Of a stretch of DNA of 43,940 nt, positions 29,934 through 39,137 are shown one piece after another; position 1 is the first letter of the stretch, and each line of letters begins with the position of its first letter. Under the pieces are notes generated by a model. It searched no databases. It was not told where the DNA came from and saw only the letters and a program-made list of their open reading frames with translations. The position numbers and the translations under genes are program-made. The stretch spans positions 1-43,940 of IMG/VR virus record IMGVR_UViG_3300049791_000040. One strand, 5' to 3'. The DNA is from a virus.

Positions 29934-31250
29934 CTAAAACGTCATCCCTGACGCGAAGCCCATCTTCTGTAAGAGCGGCAGCTGCTTGCTCAACCGATCC
30001 CCTATGTCTGTCCGGTACATCGGGGAGTTGGGCACGACCAAGCGCTTCAAGCGACGATAGACGGTCTCTTTCGCCTGCCCGATGGTGTCGGCCACTGCCG
30101 TCATCACCAGCACGTAGTCCCCCGCCGTGCACGGCATCGGCATGTTGACGATCTTGCCGTCCACGTCGTTCGCCGCGACCTCCAGCATCATCTCGCAGGG
30201 GTGGAGGTGCTGCCACATCCCCGGCTTGACCCCGTAGATCGGAATCCCCGTCACTTCCTTCCTCGTGATGTGCGAGTAGGGATAGTCGGGAATGCTCAGC
30301 ACGACGCCGATCGCTGTGCGGTCTAAGCAGAAATTCCGGGAATCGCGTCCCTGCGCCAGATCCATCAGCCATTCGACCGTGTCGCCTTCGTTGAGCGCCT
30401 GCTGGATATTGAATGTCGGCCAGCCCGGGCGCATCGTAAATTCGAGGGGCCAGATGTTGCCCGCCTCGTCGATGATCGTATTGACATCAATATAACCAGT
30501 GTACCCTATCCGTTCCAGATCCTCCTGCAAGGGGGTCAGCATCTTGCGAGCAAGCTTGGACGTCCTGACGAAGCGCAACACCGTGCCCTGCTCGCCGGTG
30601 GCCACGCCGAGGTCGCTGTTCATCAGCTTTTTGAACTCGAAGTTCTCACACCAGCCCTCGTTGAACCCACCAGGACCCCAGAAGCCCCCGACGGCCATCT
30701 CGATGCCTGCCTTGAAATCCTGCAGGATGAAGTCACCCTTCAGCTTGCCAAACTTCTTCCAGCGCTCCAGCATGTAGACCATGTCGGCCGGCGTCTTGGA
30801 CACATAGGAGAGGGCCTTATCCGCATCCCCCGAAGGCTTCGATACGAACCGACGGTCTTCCTTCTTGACGAAGGCAATCGCGTCGTCATAGTTCGAAAAG
30901 ATCCGGTAGGGCGGCACCTCGATGCCGTTCTTCTTCATGACCTGCTGGCCGATCTCCCGATCGAGCTCCCAGTCCGCGGCTTCCTTGGACGGCCCTACAA
31001 CCATTCCGCCCGCTGATCGGTACGCGTCGATATCTTGAAGCCAACGGGTGTTGTCCGCGAGCACGACGAGCTCGGCCCATTTAAGATGGCGGGCGATGTC
31101 GAGGCCGTTGACGACCTTCACGATGCCCTTGCCGATATTGATGGTCTTGGGCGTGTCGCGAATCACCATCGTGACGTCGTGGCCATCGCGGTGCGCGCGC
31201 ATGGCGATGTCAAGCGAGGCGCCTTGGGGGTCGACTAGTAAGAGGCGCAT
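29934..31250 (-). CDS. PurD-like ATP-grasp ligase
   Basis: 438 residues, the length of phosphoribosylamine-glycine ligase. ATP-grasp features: FVSKPSGDADKALSYVSK (ATP loop), DFKAGIEMAVGGFWGPGG, and IDVNTIIDEAGNIWPLEFTMRPG with the metal-binding Glu. The C-terminus has TAVADTIGQAKETVYRRLKR then YRTDIGDRL, very close to PurD. The normal GSGGREHAL N-terminal motif is absent (MRLLLVDPQGASLDIA instead) and the usual Asn after the last Glu is Thr. Ligation chemistry is likely; the substrate may not be phosphoribosylamine. It lies at the end of the late operon beside a zinc ribbon. Confidence 0.8.
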   Translation of the reverse strand: MRLLLVDPQGASLDIAMRAHRDGHDVTMVIRDTPKTINIGKGIVKVVNGLDIARHLKWAELVVLADNTRWLQDIDAYRSAGGMVVGPSKEAADWELDREIGQQVMKKNGIEVPPYRIFSNYDDAIAFVKKEDRRFVSKPSGDADKALSYVSKTPADMVYMLERWKKFGKLKGDFILQDFKAGIEMAVGGFWGPGGFNEGWCENFEFKKLMNSDLGVATGEQGTVLRFVRTSKLARKMLTPLQEDLERIGYTGYIDVNTIIDEAGNIWPLEFTMRPGWPTFNIQQALNEGDTVEWLMDLAQGRDSRNFCLDRTAIGVVLSIPDYPYSHITRKEVTGIPIYGVKPGMWQHLHPCEMMLEVAANDVDGKIVNMPMPCTAGDYVLVMTAVADTIGQAKETVYRRLKRLVVPNSPMYRTDIGDRLSKQLPLLQKMGFASGMTF

Positions 31251-31420
31251 CGATCACACTTGTGTGTCTGGTTATGCCACTGTTTTTCGCAGATGAACCA
31301 GCCGCGCTTGCGGAGCGCGTCCATGAACTGGAAGGCGTCTTTGATCTCGGGCATGTCGTTTTGTACGGTGTGACCGCACCTGGTGCACGTCAGCGACAGC
31401 GCCAGAACTTCATCCGCCAT
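31235..31420 (-). CDS. zinc-ribbon protein
   Basis: 61 residues. Two CxxC knuckles, SLTCTRCGHT near the start and HKCDRCASY at the end, separated by about 40 residues with another Cys (WFICEKQW). It overlaps the ATP-grasp start by 16 bases and the preceding gene by 11. Such a small ribbon could be a carrier or partner of the ligase (inference). Confidence 0.7.
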   Translation of the reverse strand: MADEVLALSLTCTRCGHTVQNDMPEIKDAFQFMDALRKRGWFICEKQWHNQTHKCDRCASY

Positions 31421-31700
31421 TGGACTTCACCGGGGTCTCGCTCAGCGCCGCGGTCAGACGCGGATCGGCTTTAGGAGCGGTAGAAGTCCCAGCTAAAGGG
31501 ACGTTGGAGATTTTGTTCAGCGCGGCCTCCGCGGCCCTCAGTGAATCCTCCTGCTTGGTAAAATGATCGCGCCAGCGCCCGAGCACATCGTCGCTTCGAT
31601 CGAGCAGCAGCATCTTGCGCTTATTCAGCGCTGCCGCGTCCTTCTCCAGCGCGGCAATCACGTCGCCGACACTGTCCGCGAACTGGTCGAGTTGTCCCAT
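31410..31700 (-). CDS. coiled-coil hypothetical protein
   Basis: 96 residues from ATG 31700 with AAGGAAG at good spacing; GTG 31745 would add 15 residues. Helical and charged: FADSVGDVIAALEKDAAALN, then RWRDHFTKQEDSLRAAEAAL, and a Pro/Thr-rich tail. Probably structural or accessory; unknown. Confidence 0.65.
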   Translation of the reverse strand: MGQLDQFADSVGDVIAALEKDAAALNKRKMLLLDRSDDVLGRWRDHFTKQEDSLRAAEAALNKISNVPLAGTSTAPKADPRLTAALSETPVKSNGG

Positions 31701-31741
31701 TTCAAACTTCCTTCGTTGCAGGCATCGAGAACACTGGCAGG

Positions 31742-34700
31742 TCACTCACTGGGGCCTCCATAGATCGTCTTCTGTTTTGCTTCGGCCTTCTTGCGTTTCT
31801 TGTCGATCTGCTCGCCCTGGTACTTCTTGAACGACGCCAGCCCTTTCGGGTCGGTGAACTGCGCGGGCGATGGGCGAATGCCGAGATAGGACTGCAGGCC
31901 GAGCGCGGAGCCCTTCTTCTCGCCCTGCACACCCTGCTTGACCGAGATGGGCAGGAACTTTTCGGCGTACTGGAAGTACTCCTTCATCCACTCCGGCGCG
32001 GTGTGCTCGGGGTTCGCGATCGGGTCGTTTTTCCAGTCTCGATTCGCTGCGACCTCGCCGACAGTGGAGATCAGCGACGACCGCTTGTTGAGCATCTCCT
32101 GGTACCAGTCGTTGTACCAGCCGAACACGTCCTTTTGATAGCCGGGGAGCTGCGCGCGCTCCTCCACCTGTCCGCGGCCACCGAGGCCCGGCACCTCGCC
32201 GCCCGTGCGCGGCGCGACCAAGTCCTGCACGTCTTCCGGCATCTTGCCGGTCATGGCGTACTGGTACAGCCCGTTGGTGATCGCCACCGTGATCGGCAGC
32301 GCCACGACATAGCCGGTCTTCGGGTCGTAGCTGGTGCCCTTCAGGCCGAGGCTCTTGGGTTTTGTCAGTGCGGCCTTCGCACCGCCACCGATCTCCCTGA
32401 CCGTGCCGAGGTTCCAGCTGTACGACCGCATGCCGAGCTGCGCGGTCTGCTTCAGCATGGTGTGCCAGAAGATGTTGTCCTGCACGACCTCGCCGAACCG
32501 GTTGTCGACGGAGTCCCAGATCTTCTTCGCCATGGCCACCTGATCGGGGTAGCTGGCCTTCGGGTTGGCCTGTAGCCACGCCGACATGTTCTCGTGGAAG
32601 GCGCCGACCTTCATCTTCGGGATGTAGACCTCGAACAGCGGCTGCGCGACTGACTGCAAGGTGCGGCCAACCTGTCGAGCGAAGAATCGCAGGGGACCCT
32701 TCGCGGCGTCGGCTTTGAGCGAAGCAAGCATCTCGCCGCGTTTGAACGCAGTAAAGTAGGAGTTCGCCGCCGAGAATTTATAGTCTGCTGCATGTTTGGT
32801 TCCGATCGCGCGCCCGCCACCGGCCTCCAGCAGGTCCATGGTCTTGCGCATCTGCGCGCTGCCGGTCGAGCGGCCGAGATAGACCTGCTGCGCCTTGTGG
32901 CCCATGAACGGTTTCACGCCCAGTGCGAACGGCGCCAGGGCTCCGGTCTTTGCCGACCCCGCCAGCAGCTTAGCGCCGGCCTTCAACTCGCCGCGGGAGA
33001 GCGCACCAACACCACTGACGGCCTGCGAGATGGCAGTCGCAACAGACGCTACCGAGCCTTCGTGCACCATCGTCAACAGGTGATAGCCCGAAAGACCAAG
33101 CTCCAGTGCTGTGATTGAATTGGACGCTGTCTGGAGCTTGTCGTAAATCTGGCCCGCTGTTTCCCATTGATGCCACCCCTTCGCGATCGAGTTGTTGTAG
33201 ACACGCGCCCAGTCCTTGGGTGCATAGGCCTGCATGTCGCCGTAGGACGTGCGTCGCAGCGATAGCCGTCCTTCCAGCTTCTCAAGGCCAAGCTTGGCCG
33301 CGACCTGCGGCTTTCGAAAGTACTTGACGTCCTTGGTCGCGCGGCCGGCGTCGATGATCGCGTTGTGCGCGATGAACCTGTCCATGTTGGTGACGTAGTC
33401 GGTGATCGTCTCCAGCGGGTTGAGCGTCTTCGGCGTCAGCCCCGCGGCGATGCCATCGGCGATGGTGGGGATCGAGCGCTTCTGCAGGTTCTTGCCTGTG
33501 CCCTGCTTGCCATACCAGCTCTTGGTGAAGGCCTGCGCCGCCTGCGGGTTCTCCCACTGGTGAGTGTAGTAGTCCTCCACGAACGCCATCTGATGCGTGG
33601 AGGGCAGCGACTGCAGCTTGGTTTTGCGCTGGTCGACAGCTGTCTTGACCGCGTCGGCCACGGGCTGCAGGGCAGGGTCCTTGATCGCCGCGCCCTTGGT
33701 GCGACCCTCGATGTAGCCGATCAGCGCGACCTTGTCGTTGTCGTCGAGCTTGTTGACCGCCTTAAAATACTCGTCGAACGACGCCCTGGTGGTCTCGGTG
33801 TCACGCGCCGCGATCCCCAGCGAGTTGCGGATCAGCGTCTCCGCGCGATCGCCCTTGCCGATCTTCTCCGGGTTGAAAATCTTGTTGAGGAACGTTCCGA
33901 CTTCGCCGACCACGGTCTTGGCCTGCTTCGCGGCACCGCCATATTTGAACACGCCGATGCCCGGCATGGTCAGGTTGCCCACGGCTTCCGTGATCTCGTG
34001 CTTGACGCCGATCTTCTCCTCTAGCGGCTTGGAGACCAGCGAGCGAAATGCGCCCATGATCGGGCTGGTGACGGCGCCCACGAGGCCACCGGCCACGCCG
34101 CCGATCCCCTTGAGCGCCTTCAGCGGACCCGTGCCAGGGTTGACGGGGGGAGGGCCCTTCATGCCGTCCGCTTCCCACTTGCGATAGGCGTCGGTGTAAG
34201 CGTTGTACTTCTGCAGCTCCTCCTTGGAGAACGCCTCTCCCGTGGTGGTCTTGCCTTCCTTGTACTGTTTGACGCTCTCGCCGAACACGTCCTTGACGTC
34301 GCTCGGAACGTCCTTGACCCGCCCGAGACCGGAGTGCGTGGACGGCGCGATCGCATCGGGATCGTCGGGCGAGCGCGTGACCGCGCCCTTGAAGACGTCG
34401 AGCCGCGACTTCGGCTGAAGGTCTGCAAAATAGCCCTTGTCCGCCTTCTCCGGTTGAAGGTCCGCGAAGTATCCTTGCCCCTCCGCGGGCTTCACGTACT
34501 CCTTGGCCTGACTTTCATGCAGGCTCTGAGCATAGGCATCAGCTTGCTCTGGCGAATCGAACTTGCCAAGGTGCTGTCCAGTCTTTCTGTAGTTGGCTAT
34601 CGCCTCTTCATTAGAGACAACTTTGTCACCAACCACGGTTGGGATCAGAACTTCTTTGCCGTCGTCCTCAATAGAGATTGAACGGACAGTGCTGATAGAA

Positions 34701-35743
34701 CCGTCCGCGTTCTTGACCGTAGGTCGATTATGCAGGTCGATATTGCCAGCCTCGATAAGGCCCGGAGGTGCCTCGGGATCTTCGCCAGCCTTTGCGTCGG
34801 TGGGGGCCATGGCGATGCCGCCGGCCGCGCCCGTGATGCCCACAGCTGCGATGCCTCGGGAGATGTCTTTCGACGTCGGGTCGAAGCGCGCAGCGAATTT
34901 GGACTTCACCGTGCTCTGACCATCGGGGAAGGTGACGAAGATCTTTTGCGGGCCGAGCGTCGAGGTGCTGTTGGGCTCGTCCACGACGTTGTCGATGACC
35001 ACGCCCTTCTTGCCCTGCGCCTTGGCTTGCTGGATGGCGCCTACGTTGAACTCAGTCCACTGTTTCCCCTTCGCGTCGGTCAGCAGATAGTCCGACGTAT
35101 CGATCCACATCGGCACCACGGATGCACCTTCCCTATAGGCTCCGGGTTGTGGGTTCGGGCCTGGGTGCTTACCGATGTAGCTGGTGTACATGTCGGCCAA
35201 CCGCGTCGACACCGACGAGAACATGTTTTCGCCCTTGAACTCAGGCCCGAAGTCACCGCCGGGCTTCACCTCCATACCGCGAAACGCTTCGGTGACGTAG
35301 TTGCCCTTCACGCGCGCCTCCTGTCGCGCGGCTTCCGGAAGCACGTCGGCGTGCATGGTCGGCGGCTTGACCGTGGGAGGCAGGCCAGGCGCAACCGCTT
35401 GCTGCTGCGCAGTCTTGGTCGCTTGCTCCGCGAAGGTGGGCTTTGGCGCTGCAGGAGCCGCGGGCTTGTTGACGTCAGCCATCAGCTCCGCGATCTGAGC
35501 CTCCAGCGACTTCTCCGAAGGTTTCGGGATCGCGGCGGGCTTCGGCACGTCCTGCTTGGTCTTGACGATGTCAGCAAAATAGTCGGCGCCGGTCTTGGCA
35601 GGCTTGTTTAGGATGCTGGCAAAATAGTCGATGTCGGCAGAATAGCTGGTCGCCTTGGCTGCGGGCTTGGCCGCCTTCACCGCCGGTGCGGTCTCGCCGA
35701 TCGCGTCGAGCAGGCCCGTGAAGATCTTTAGCGGGTCGGCCAT
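31742..35743 (-). CDS. large polyvalent-type virion protein with ART-like domain
   Basis: 1333 residues from ATG 35743 (TGATG overlap). The N-terminus is Ala/Pro-rich and disordered with DYFAS and DYFAD motifs (about 39-58). Residues about 150-290 ([57 protein letters not shown]) resemble the ADP-ribosyltransferase-like domain of phage polyvalent proteins. A second unit (about 334-410) has [20 protein letters not shown]. Tandem GYFADLQP repeats follow (424-443). The long helical remainder resembles internal or ejected proteins of podoviruses. It is probably packaged and injected with DNA. Confidence 0.7.
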   Translation of the reverse strand: MADPLKIFTGLLDAIGETAPAVKAAKPAAKATSYSADIDYFASILNKPAKTGADYFADIVKTKQDVPKPAAIPKPSEKSLEAQIAELMADVNKPAAPAAPKPTFAEQATKTAQQQAVAPGLPPTVKPPTMHADVLPEAARQEARVKGNYVTEAFRGMEVKPGGDFGPEFKGENMFSSVSTRLADMYTSYIGKHPGPNPQPGAYREGASVVPMWIDTSDYLLTDAKGKQWTEFNVGAIQQAKAQGKKGVVIDNVVDEPNSTSTLGPQKIFVTFPDGQSTVKSKFAARFDPTSKDISRGIAAVGITGAAGGIAMAPTDAKAGEDPEAPPGLIEAGNIDLHNRPTVKNADGSISTVRSISIEDDGKEVLIPTVVGDKVVSNEEAIANYRKTGQHLGKFDSPEQADAYAQSLHESQAKEYVKPAEGQGYFADLQPEKADKGYFADLQPKSRLDVFKGAVTRSPDDPDAIAPSTHSGLGRVKDVPSDVKDVFGESVKQYKEGKTTTGEAFSKEELQKYNAYTDAYRKWEADGMKGPPPVNPGTGPLKALKGIGGVAGGLVGAVTSPIMGAFRSLVSKPLEEKIGVKHEITEAVGNLTMPGIGVFKYGGAAKQAKTVVGEVGTFLNKIFNPEKIGKGDRAETLIRNSLGIAARDTETTRASFDEYFKAVNKLDDNDKVALIGYIEGRTKGAAIKDPALQPVADAVKTAVDQRKTKLQSLPSTHQMAFVEDYYTHQWENPQAAQAFTKSWYGKQGTGKNLQKRSIPTIADGIAAGLTPKTLNPLETITDYVTNMDRFIAHNAIIDAGRATKDVKYFRKPQVAAKLGLEKLEGRLSLRRTSYGDMQAYAPKDWARVYNNSIAKGWHQWETAGQIYDKLQTASNSITALELGLSGYHLLTMVHEGSVASVATAISQAVSGVGALSRGELKAGAKLLAGSAKTGALAPFALGVKPFMGHKAQQVYLGRSTGSAQMRKTMDLLEAGGGRAIGTKHAADYKFSAANSYFTAFKRGEMLASLKADAAKGPLRFFARQVGRTLQSVAQPLFEVYIPKMKVGAFHENMSAWLQANPKASYPDQVAMAKKIWDSVDNRFGEVVQDNIFWHTMLKQTAQLGMRSYSWNLGTVREIGGGAKAALTKPKSLGLKGTSYDPKTGYVVALPITVAITNGLYQYAMTGKMPEDVQDLVAPRTGGEVPGLGGRGQVEERAQLPGYQKDVFGWYNDWYQEMLNKRSSLISTVGEVAANRDWKNDPIANPEHTAPEWMKEYFQYAEKFLPISVKQGVQGEKKGSALGLQSYLGIRPSPAQFTDPKGLASFKKYQGEQIDKKRKKAEAKQKTIYGGPSE

Positions 35744-35868
35744 CACAACCCGCCGTTAGCCATGTACCACCACACGTACAGACGCATCGCAAACCACAAC
35801 GCTCCATAGCCAAGGCTATAAACTGTCGCCAGCCAGAATAAAATTCGCAGGACATCAGCTGTGTACAT
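35743..35868 (-). CDS. 41-residue membrane protein
   Basis: ATG 35868; a hydrophobic, aromatic helix ([20 protein letters not shown]) and a second Trp-rich part ([10 protein letters not shown]). The stop overlaps the start of the 1333-residue protein. Third tiny membrane ORF in the late operon. Function unknown. Confidence 0.6.
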   Translation of the reverse strand: MYTADVLRILFWLATVYSLGYGALWFAMRLYVWWYMANGGL

Positions 35869-35871
35869 GGT

Positions 35872-37014
35872 TCATAGCCCGTCCGTCGTGTACCCGTCAG
35901 CCTTCATCTTCTCGATCGCCTTCGCCCGCAGCTCGGGATGATCCTTGATCAAGGCGTCGAACTGCCCGCGGATCTCCGAGGGGATCGGCTTGGGCTGGTC
36001 GCCCGCGCGCTCACTGGTCTTGCCACCGCCTGCAGGTGCGGCGCCGCCCGTAGGCGTCGACGAGCCCTGAAGATTGCGCATGTTGGCGATCTCTTCCTCG
36101 GCCGAGTCGTTCACGTCTTTGGCCAGCTTCGCCTTCTGCTTGTCATCCATCCCGTTGTTCACGGAATAGATCGACGCGGCCGCGAGCGCCGCCTTGCGCT
36201 TGGCGTCGGCGATGTCCCGCCACTGCTTCATCGTGGCCGACTTGTCGCCGGATGCGATCTTGTACTCCAGCCCTTTCTGCTGCAGCGCAAGCTTCTGGAC
36301 GTTCTGGTCCTGCTGGATCGTCTGCTTGGCCTCTAGGCGGGACTCCTTGGTGTCGAATCGCTTCTGCTTGGCCTCGTTCTCGTCGCGCATCCGCCCTTCA
36401 CGGGTCTGAAACTGGTTCTCCCGCTGCTCGATCGACTGCTGGCGCAGATTCAGATTCTCATTCTGCATCTGCTGGCGCATCTCGGCCACTGCCTGCTTGG
36501 CCTCGGCATTGAGATAGGGCAGCGCGGCGTTGAGCGCCTCGACCAGCACGCGCGGCTGAATGCCAGGGTTGGCCTTGGCGATTGCCGCAGCAGCGGTCTT
36601 CAGGTCGAACTGGCCTTGGCCCTGCGGAGCGCCCCCACCAGGAGGACCACCGCCACCGGGTGGACCGCCTTGGGGCTGCGCGCCAGCAGGAGGAGCACCG
36701 GCAGGCATGCCTGCCTGCGGACGCGCAGCGCCCCCTGCCGTCGGGCCCGGCGGAGGGGGTTGGGGTGGCTGCATGGGTTGTGAGGGCTGGCCGGGCGGGG
36801 GCGCCTGGGGAGCCATCTGCTGGGGCGGGGGAGGTGGTCCCCCGGCCTGCGCGCCGGGGACCATCTGCTGGAACACCTTGCCAAGCGCAGCCTTGCCTGC
36901 ATTCTCGGCCTGCGCATTCTCCAGCTGAAGCTTGCGCACGTCGTTCTGCTGACTCTGGGTGTCGGCTTCCTGCTGACCCGAGTAGACCGCGGATAGACCA
37001 CCAAGACTTACCAT
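35872..37014 (-). CDS. Gln/Pro-rich internal virion protein
   Basis: 380 residues from ATG 37014, overlapping the upstream stop (TGATG). A short hydrophobic start (MVSLGGLSAVYSG), then a coiled coil, a long Pro/Gly/Gln segment (residues about 45-130), then charged helices (EAKQAVAEMRQQMQNENLNL onward) and an acidic C-terminus. Composition and order match ejection proteins of podoviruses, which exit the capsid with the DNA. Confidence 0.65.
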   Translation of the reverse strand: MVSLGGLSAVYSGQQEADTQSQQNDVRKLQLENAQAENAGKAALGKVFQQMVPGAQAGGPPPPPQQMAPQAPPPGQPSQPMQPPQPPPPGPTAGGAARPQAGMPAGAPPAGAQPQGGPPGGGGPPGGGAPQGQGQFDLKTAAAAIAKANPGIQPRVLVEALNAALPYLNAEAKQAVAEMRQQMQNENLNLRQQSIEQRENQFQTREGRMRDENEAKQKRFDTKESRLEAKQTIQQDQNVQKLALQQKGLEYKIASGDKSATMKQWRDIADAKRKAALAAASIYSVNNGMDDKQKAKLAKDVNDSAEEEIANMRNLQGSSTPTGGAAPAGGGKTSERAGDQPKPIPSEIRGQFDALIKDHPELRAKAIEKMKADGYTTDGL

Positions 37015-37964
37015 CACAGCCCCGATACGAAGCCAGTGCCACCCGAGGCCCATCCCGGCGTGTTCTTCTGGAAGTTGCTGATGCCCGTACCCAGCCCTGA
37101 AATACCCGCACCGAGGTTTTTGCCAAGCGTCTGATTCTGGTTAAACGCCACGTTGTTCTGGTTGACGTTGGCATTCTGCTGGTTCGTGGCGACCCCGGCC
37201 GCACCTTGGCCGAGCTGCAGGTACTGCATCCAGTTCTGAAGCGGCGTCTGCTGGATGGCTTGCCCTTGACCGAGCGCCCCGAGCTGGTTCGTGCCGATCG
37301 TCTGGGACGTGTTGTAGGGCATCGACGCGCCCGCCATGAACGTGCCCGGCGCCTGCCCCGCTAGGTTCTGCCCCTGCGTGACATCGTTCATCTGCTGGCC
37401 AAGCAGATTGGTCGCCGTGCCCGCGCCGGTCTGCTGCCGCTGCAGCGCGTTCTGCTCCCACGCGTTGTTGAAATTGAGGTTGGACTGCGACTCGACCCCG
37501 GCGCCGTAAGGCGTCGAGTCGATGCCGCGCGCCTCGAGCAGCGCCCGCGTCTGGTCGGTGTTCTGCTGGAACTGCTGATTGTAGACGTTGCCCATGGGGT
37601 CGAAGCCCGTGTTCAACGCCTGTGTGGCGTAAGGCACGAGGCTGTTGCCAGTGTTGGTCAGGTTCTGGCCCTGCCCAAACTGAGACAGCCCCGCCATTTC
37701 CCCGAGACCGCCAGCCACATTGGCACCTGCCTGGGCAGCCCCCGCGCCGGGGTTGTTGTAAAGGTTCTGCACCGCCTGATTAGCCTGCGGAACCGCCCCC
37801 TGCTGCCCCTGGATCGCCGACTGCAGGTTCTGGTCGGCTGCAGCCTGACCAGTGGGTTGGTAGACCGGCGCGGCCTGCGGCACGTTGCTGGCGGTACTGC
37901 CCCCGCCGAACAGGGCGCCGCCGATGGAGGCGAGAGGTCCGATCAAACCAAGTGCCATACCCAT
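37014..37964 (-). CDS. Asn/Gln/Ala-rich internal virion protein
   Basis: 316 residues. A hydrophobic N-terminal helix (LGLIGPLASIGGALFGGG) precedes a long low-complexity sequence rich in Asn, Gln, Ala and Gly (e.g. NVYNQQFQQNTDQTRALLEA, then RGIDSTPYGAGVESQSNLNF). It resembles P22 gp7/gp20-type ejection proteins as remembered. It is between the GNAT gene and the second internal protein. Confidence 0.7.
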   Translation of the reverse strand: MGMALGLIGPLASIGGALFGGGSTASNVPQAAPVYQPTGQAAADQNLQSAIQGQQGAVPQANQAVQNLYNNPGAGAAQAGANVAGGLGEMAGLSQFGQGQNLTNTGNSLVPYATQALNTGFDPMGNVYNQQFQQNTDQTRALLEARGIDSTPYGAGVESQSNLNFNNAWEQNALQRQQTGAGTATNLLGQQMNDVTQGQNLAGQAPGTFMAGASMPYNTSQTIGTNQLGALGQGQAIQQTPLQNWMQYLQLGQGAAGVATNQQNANVNQNNVAFNQNQTLGKNLGAGISGLGTGISNFQKNTPGWASGGTGFVSGL

Positions 37965-37969
37965 GAGGA

Positions 37970-38491
37970 CTACCCTATGAACTTGGAGAAGATGGTCTCC
38001 GTCGCCTTGTACCCGAGACGCTCGAACAACTTCCCGATGGTACCACGACTGGCCTCGAAGTGAAGTTTTGTGTTGACCATGACCACCTTCACCCCCAGCC
38101 GACGCATGCCCGCCTCGATCTCCTTGAGCATCTTGTAGCCCGTCCAGCCGGAACGGTAAGCCGGGTCGAGCCAGAAGATGTCAGTCTGCGCCCACACCGT
38201 GGAGGCGTAGTGCAGGTGGGGGTGCACCAGCATGAACACGTAGCCCACCAGCACCCCGTTCGACCGCACCGTAAGGGTCTGCAGGATGTTCAGCAGGTCG
38301 TACTCGTAGTACCTGGACCAATTGGGGTCCAGCGGGACCTCGTCCTGGTTAAGCGCGATCTCCCGCCAGTGCCTCATGAAGAGGGGCGGGAGTTCATTCG
38401 CGAAGTAATTGAACCGTTCCCAGCGGATCTCAAGCTTCGCGGGGGCCGAGGTTGTTGGTTGCTTTCGCAACGCTGCTGCGAGTTGCGTCAC
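37970..38491 (-). CDS. GNAT-fold acetyltransferase-like protein in virion operon
   Basis: 173 residues from GTG 38491. GNAT signature: VGYVFMLVHPHLHYASTVWA (beta 2-4), FWLDPAYRSGWTGYKMLKEI (the acetyl-CoA loop, with RSGWTGYK in place of the usual R/Q-x-x-G-x-G/A), ending LFERLGYKATETIF. A GNAT of this type is common next to tail genes of podoviruses; its target is unknown. It overlaps the upstream 51-residue ORF by 62 bases. It could modify virion or host proteins. Confidence 0.8.
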   Translation of the reverse strand: MTQLAAALRKQPTTSAPAKLEIRWERFNYFANELPPLFMRHWREIALNQDEVPLDPNWSRYYEYDLLNILQTLTVRSNGVLVGYVFMLVHPHLHYASTVWAQTDIFWLDPAYRSGWTGYKMLKEIEAGMRRLGVKVVMVNTKLHFEASRGTIGKLFERLGYKATETIFSKFIG

Positions 38492-38585
38492 TGTCGACCT
38501 TCGTCGTGGTGGGAAGCTTGGTGCTCGCGTCGCAAGCCTTCGGGCTCTTGTTGGTGAGCCCCTCCTTCAAAACGCCGCTTTTCAT
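38430..38585 (-). CDS. 51-residue hypothetical protein
   Basis: ATG 38585 with a near-perfect AAGGAG. MKSGVLKEGLTNKSPKACDA, then KLPTTTKVDSDATRSSVAKA; basic and disordered. It overlaps the GNAT gene by 62 bases in another frame. Possibly a small virion or packaging protein. Confidence 0.55.
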   Translation of the reverse strand: MKSGVLKEGLTNKSPKACDASTKLPTTTKVDSDATRSSVAKATNNLGPREA

Positions 38586-38594
38586 GGCTGCTCC

Positions 38595-39095
38595 TTAGTT
38601 GACGCAGTTGAACCCCATCGTGATGGTAACCGACCCTGTAGAAGTGGCGGAACCGTTACCAAAAATAACTGAAAGCGAGCCCGCTGTAGGCGTCATAGAC
38701 GATACAAACGGCGTAGATCCAGCACCGCCCGTCGCCGTAATCAAACCTCCGGTGCAGACTGAATTGGCCGCGATGGAAGTGTCCGTAATAGTCTGCGTGC
38801 TGGTGCCGTTTGCACCGATGGTCATAGCGGTCCAAGCCGCAGTACCACGTTGCCCAGCACAAGTTACTGCTGCACCTGACGCAGCTGAACCGGAGCAGAA
38901 AGCGCCCACACCGATGACCGGAGTAGCCGGCGCATAACCCTGCTGGCCATTAAGCTGCTGGATCAGGGCATTGATGGTGCCCACGATCTGCGACGCCTCG
39001 CTGTACTGCGACGTCGAGGGGAGCAAGGGCAGGCCAGCGGCAAAGGCACTGGCCGAGAACAGGACCGCTACCAGGGCGGCTAAGAGCTTACGCAT
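38595..39095 (-). CDS. signal-peptide-bearing beta-rich fibre/appendage protein
   Basis: 166 residues. Sec-type signal MRKLLAALVAVLFSASAFAA, then a short helix (ASQIVGTINALIQQLNGQQG) and a Gly/Thr/Ser-rich beta region with many cysteines (FCSGSAASGAAVTCAGQRGT, NSVCTGG, MGFNCVN). The layout, signal, short helix and beta sheet, matches its neighbour at 39,138. Probably a fibre head or cap protein. Confidence 0.7.
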   Translation of the reverse strand: MRKLLAALVAVLFSASAFAAGLPLLPSTSQYSEASQIVGTINALIQQLNGQQGYAPATPVIGVGAFCSGSAASGAAVTCAGQRGTAAWTAMTIGANGTSTQTITDTSIAANSVCTGGLITATGGAGSTPFVSSMTPTAGSLSVIFGNGSATSTGSVTITMGFNCVN

Positions 39096-39137
39096 AGAGG
39101 TAGTCTCCGAGGTTGGGGCGGTTCTGCCCGAGAAGTA

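Noticed and set aside
34730-35611. 293-residue ORF antisense to the giant virion protein
   Set aside because: Composition of an antisense shadow; no start context.
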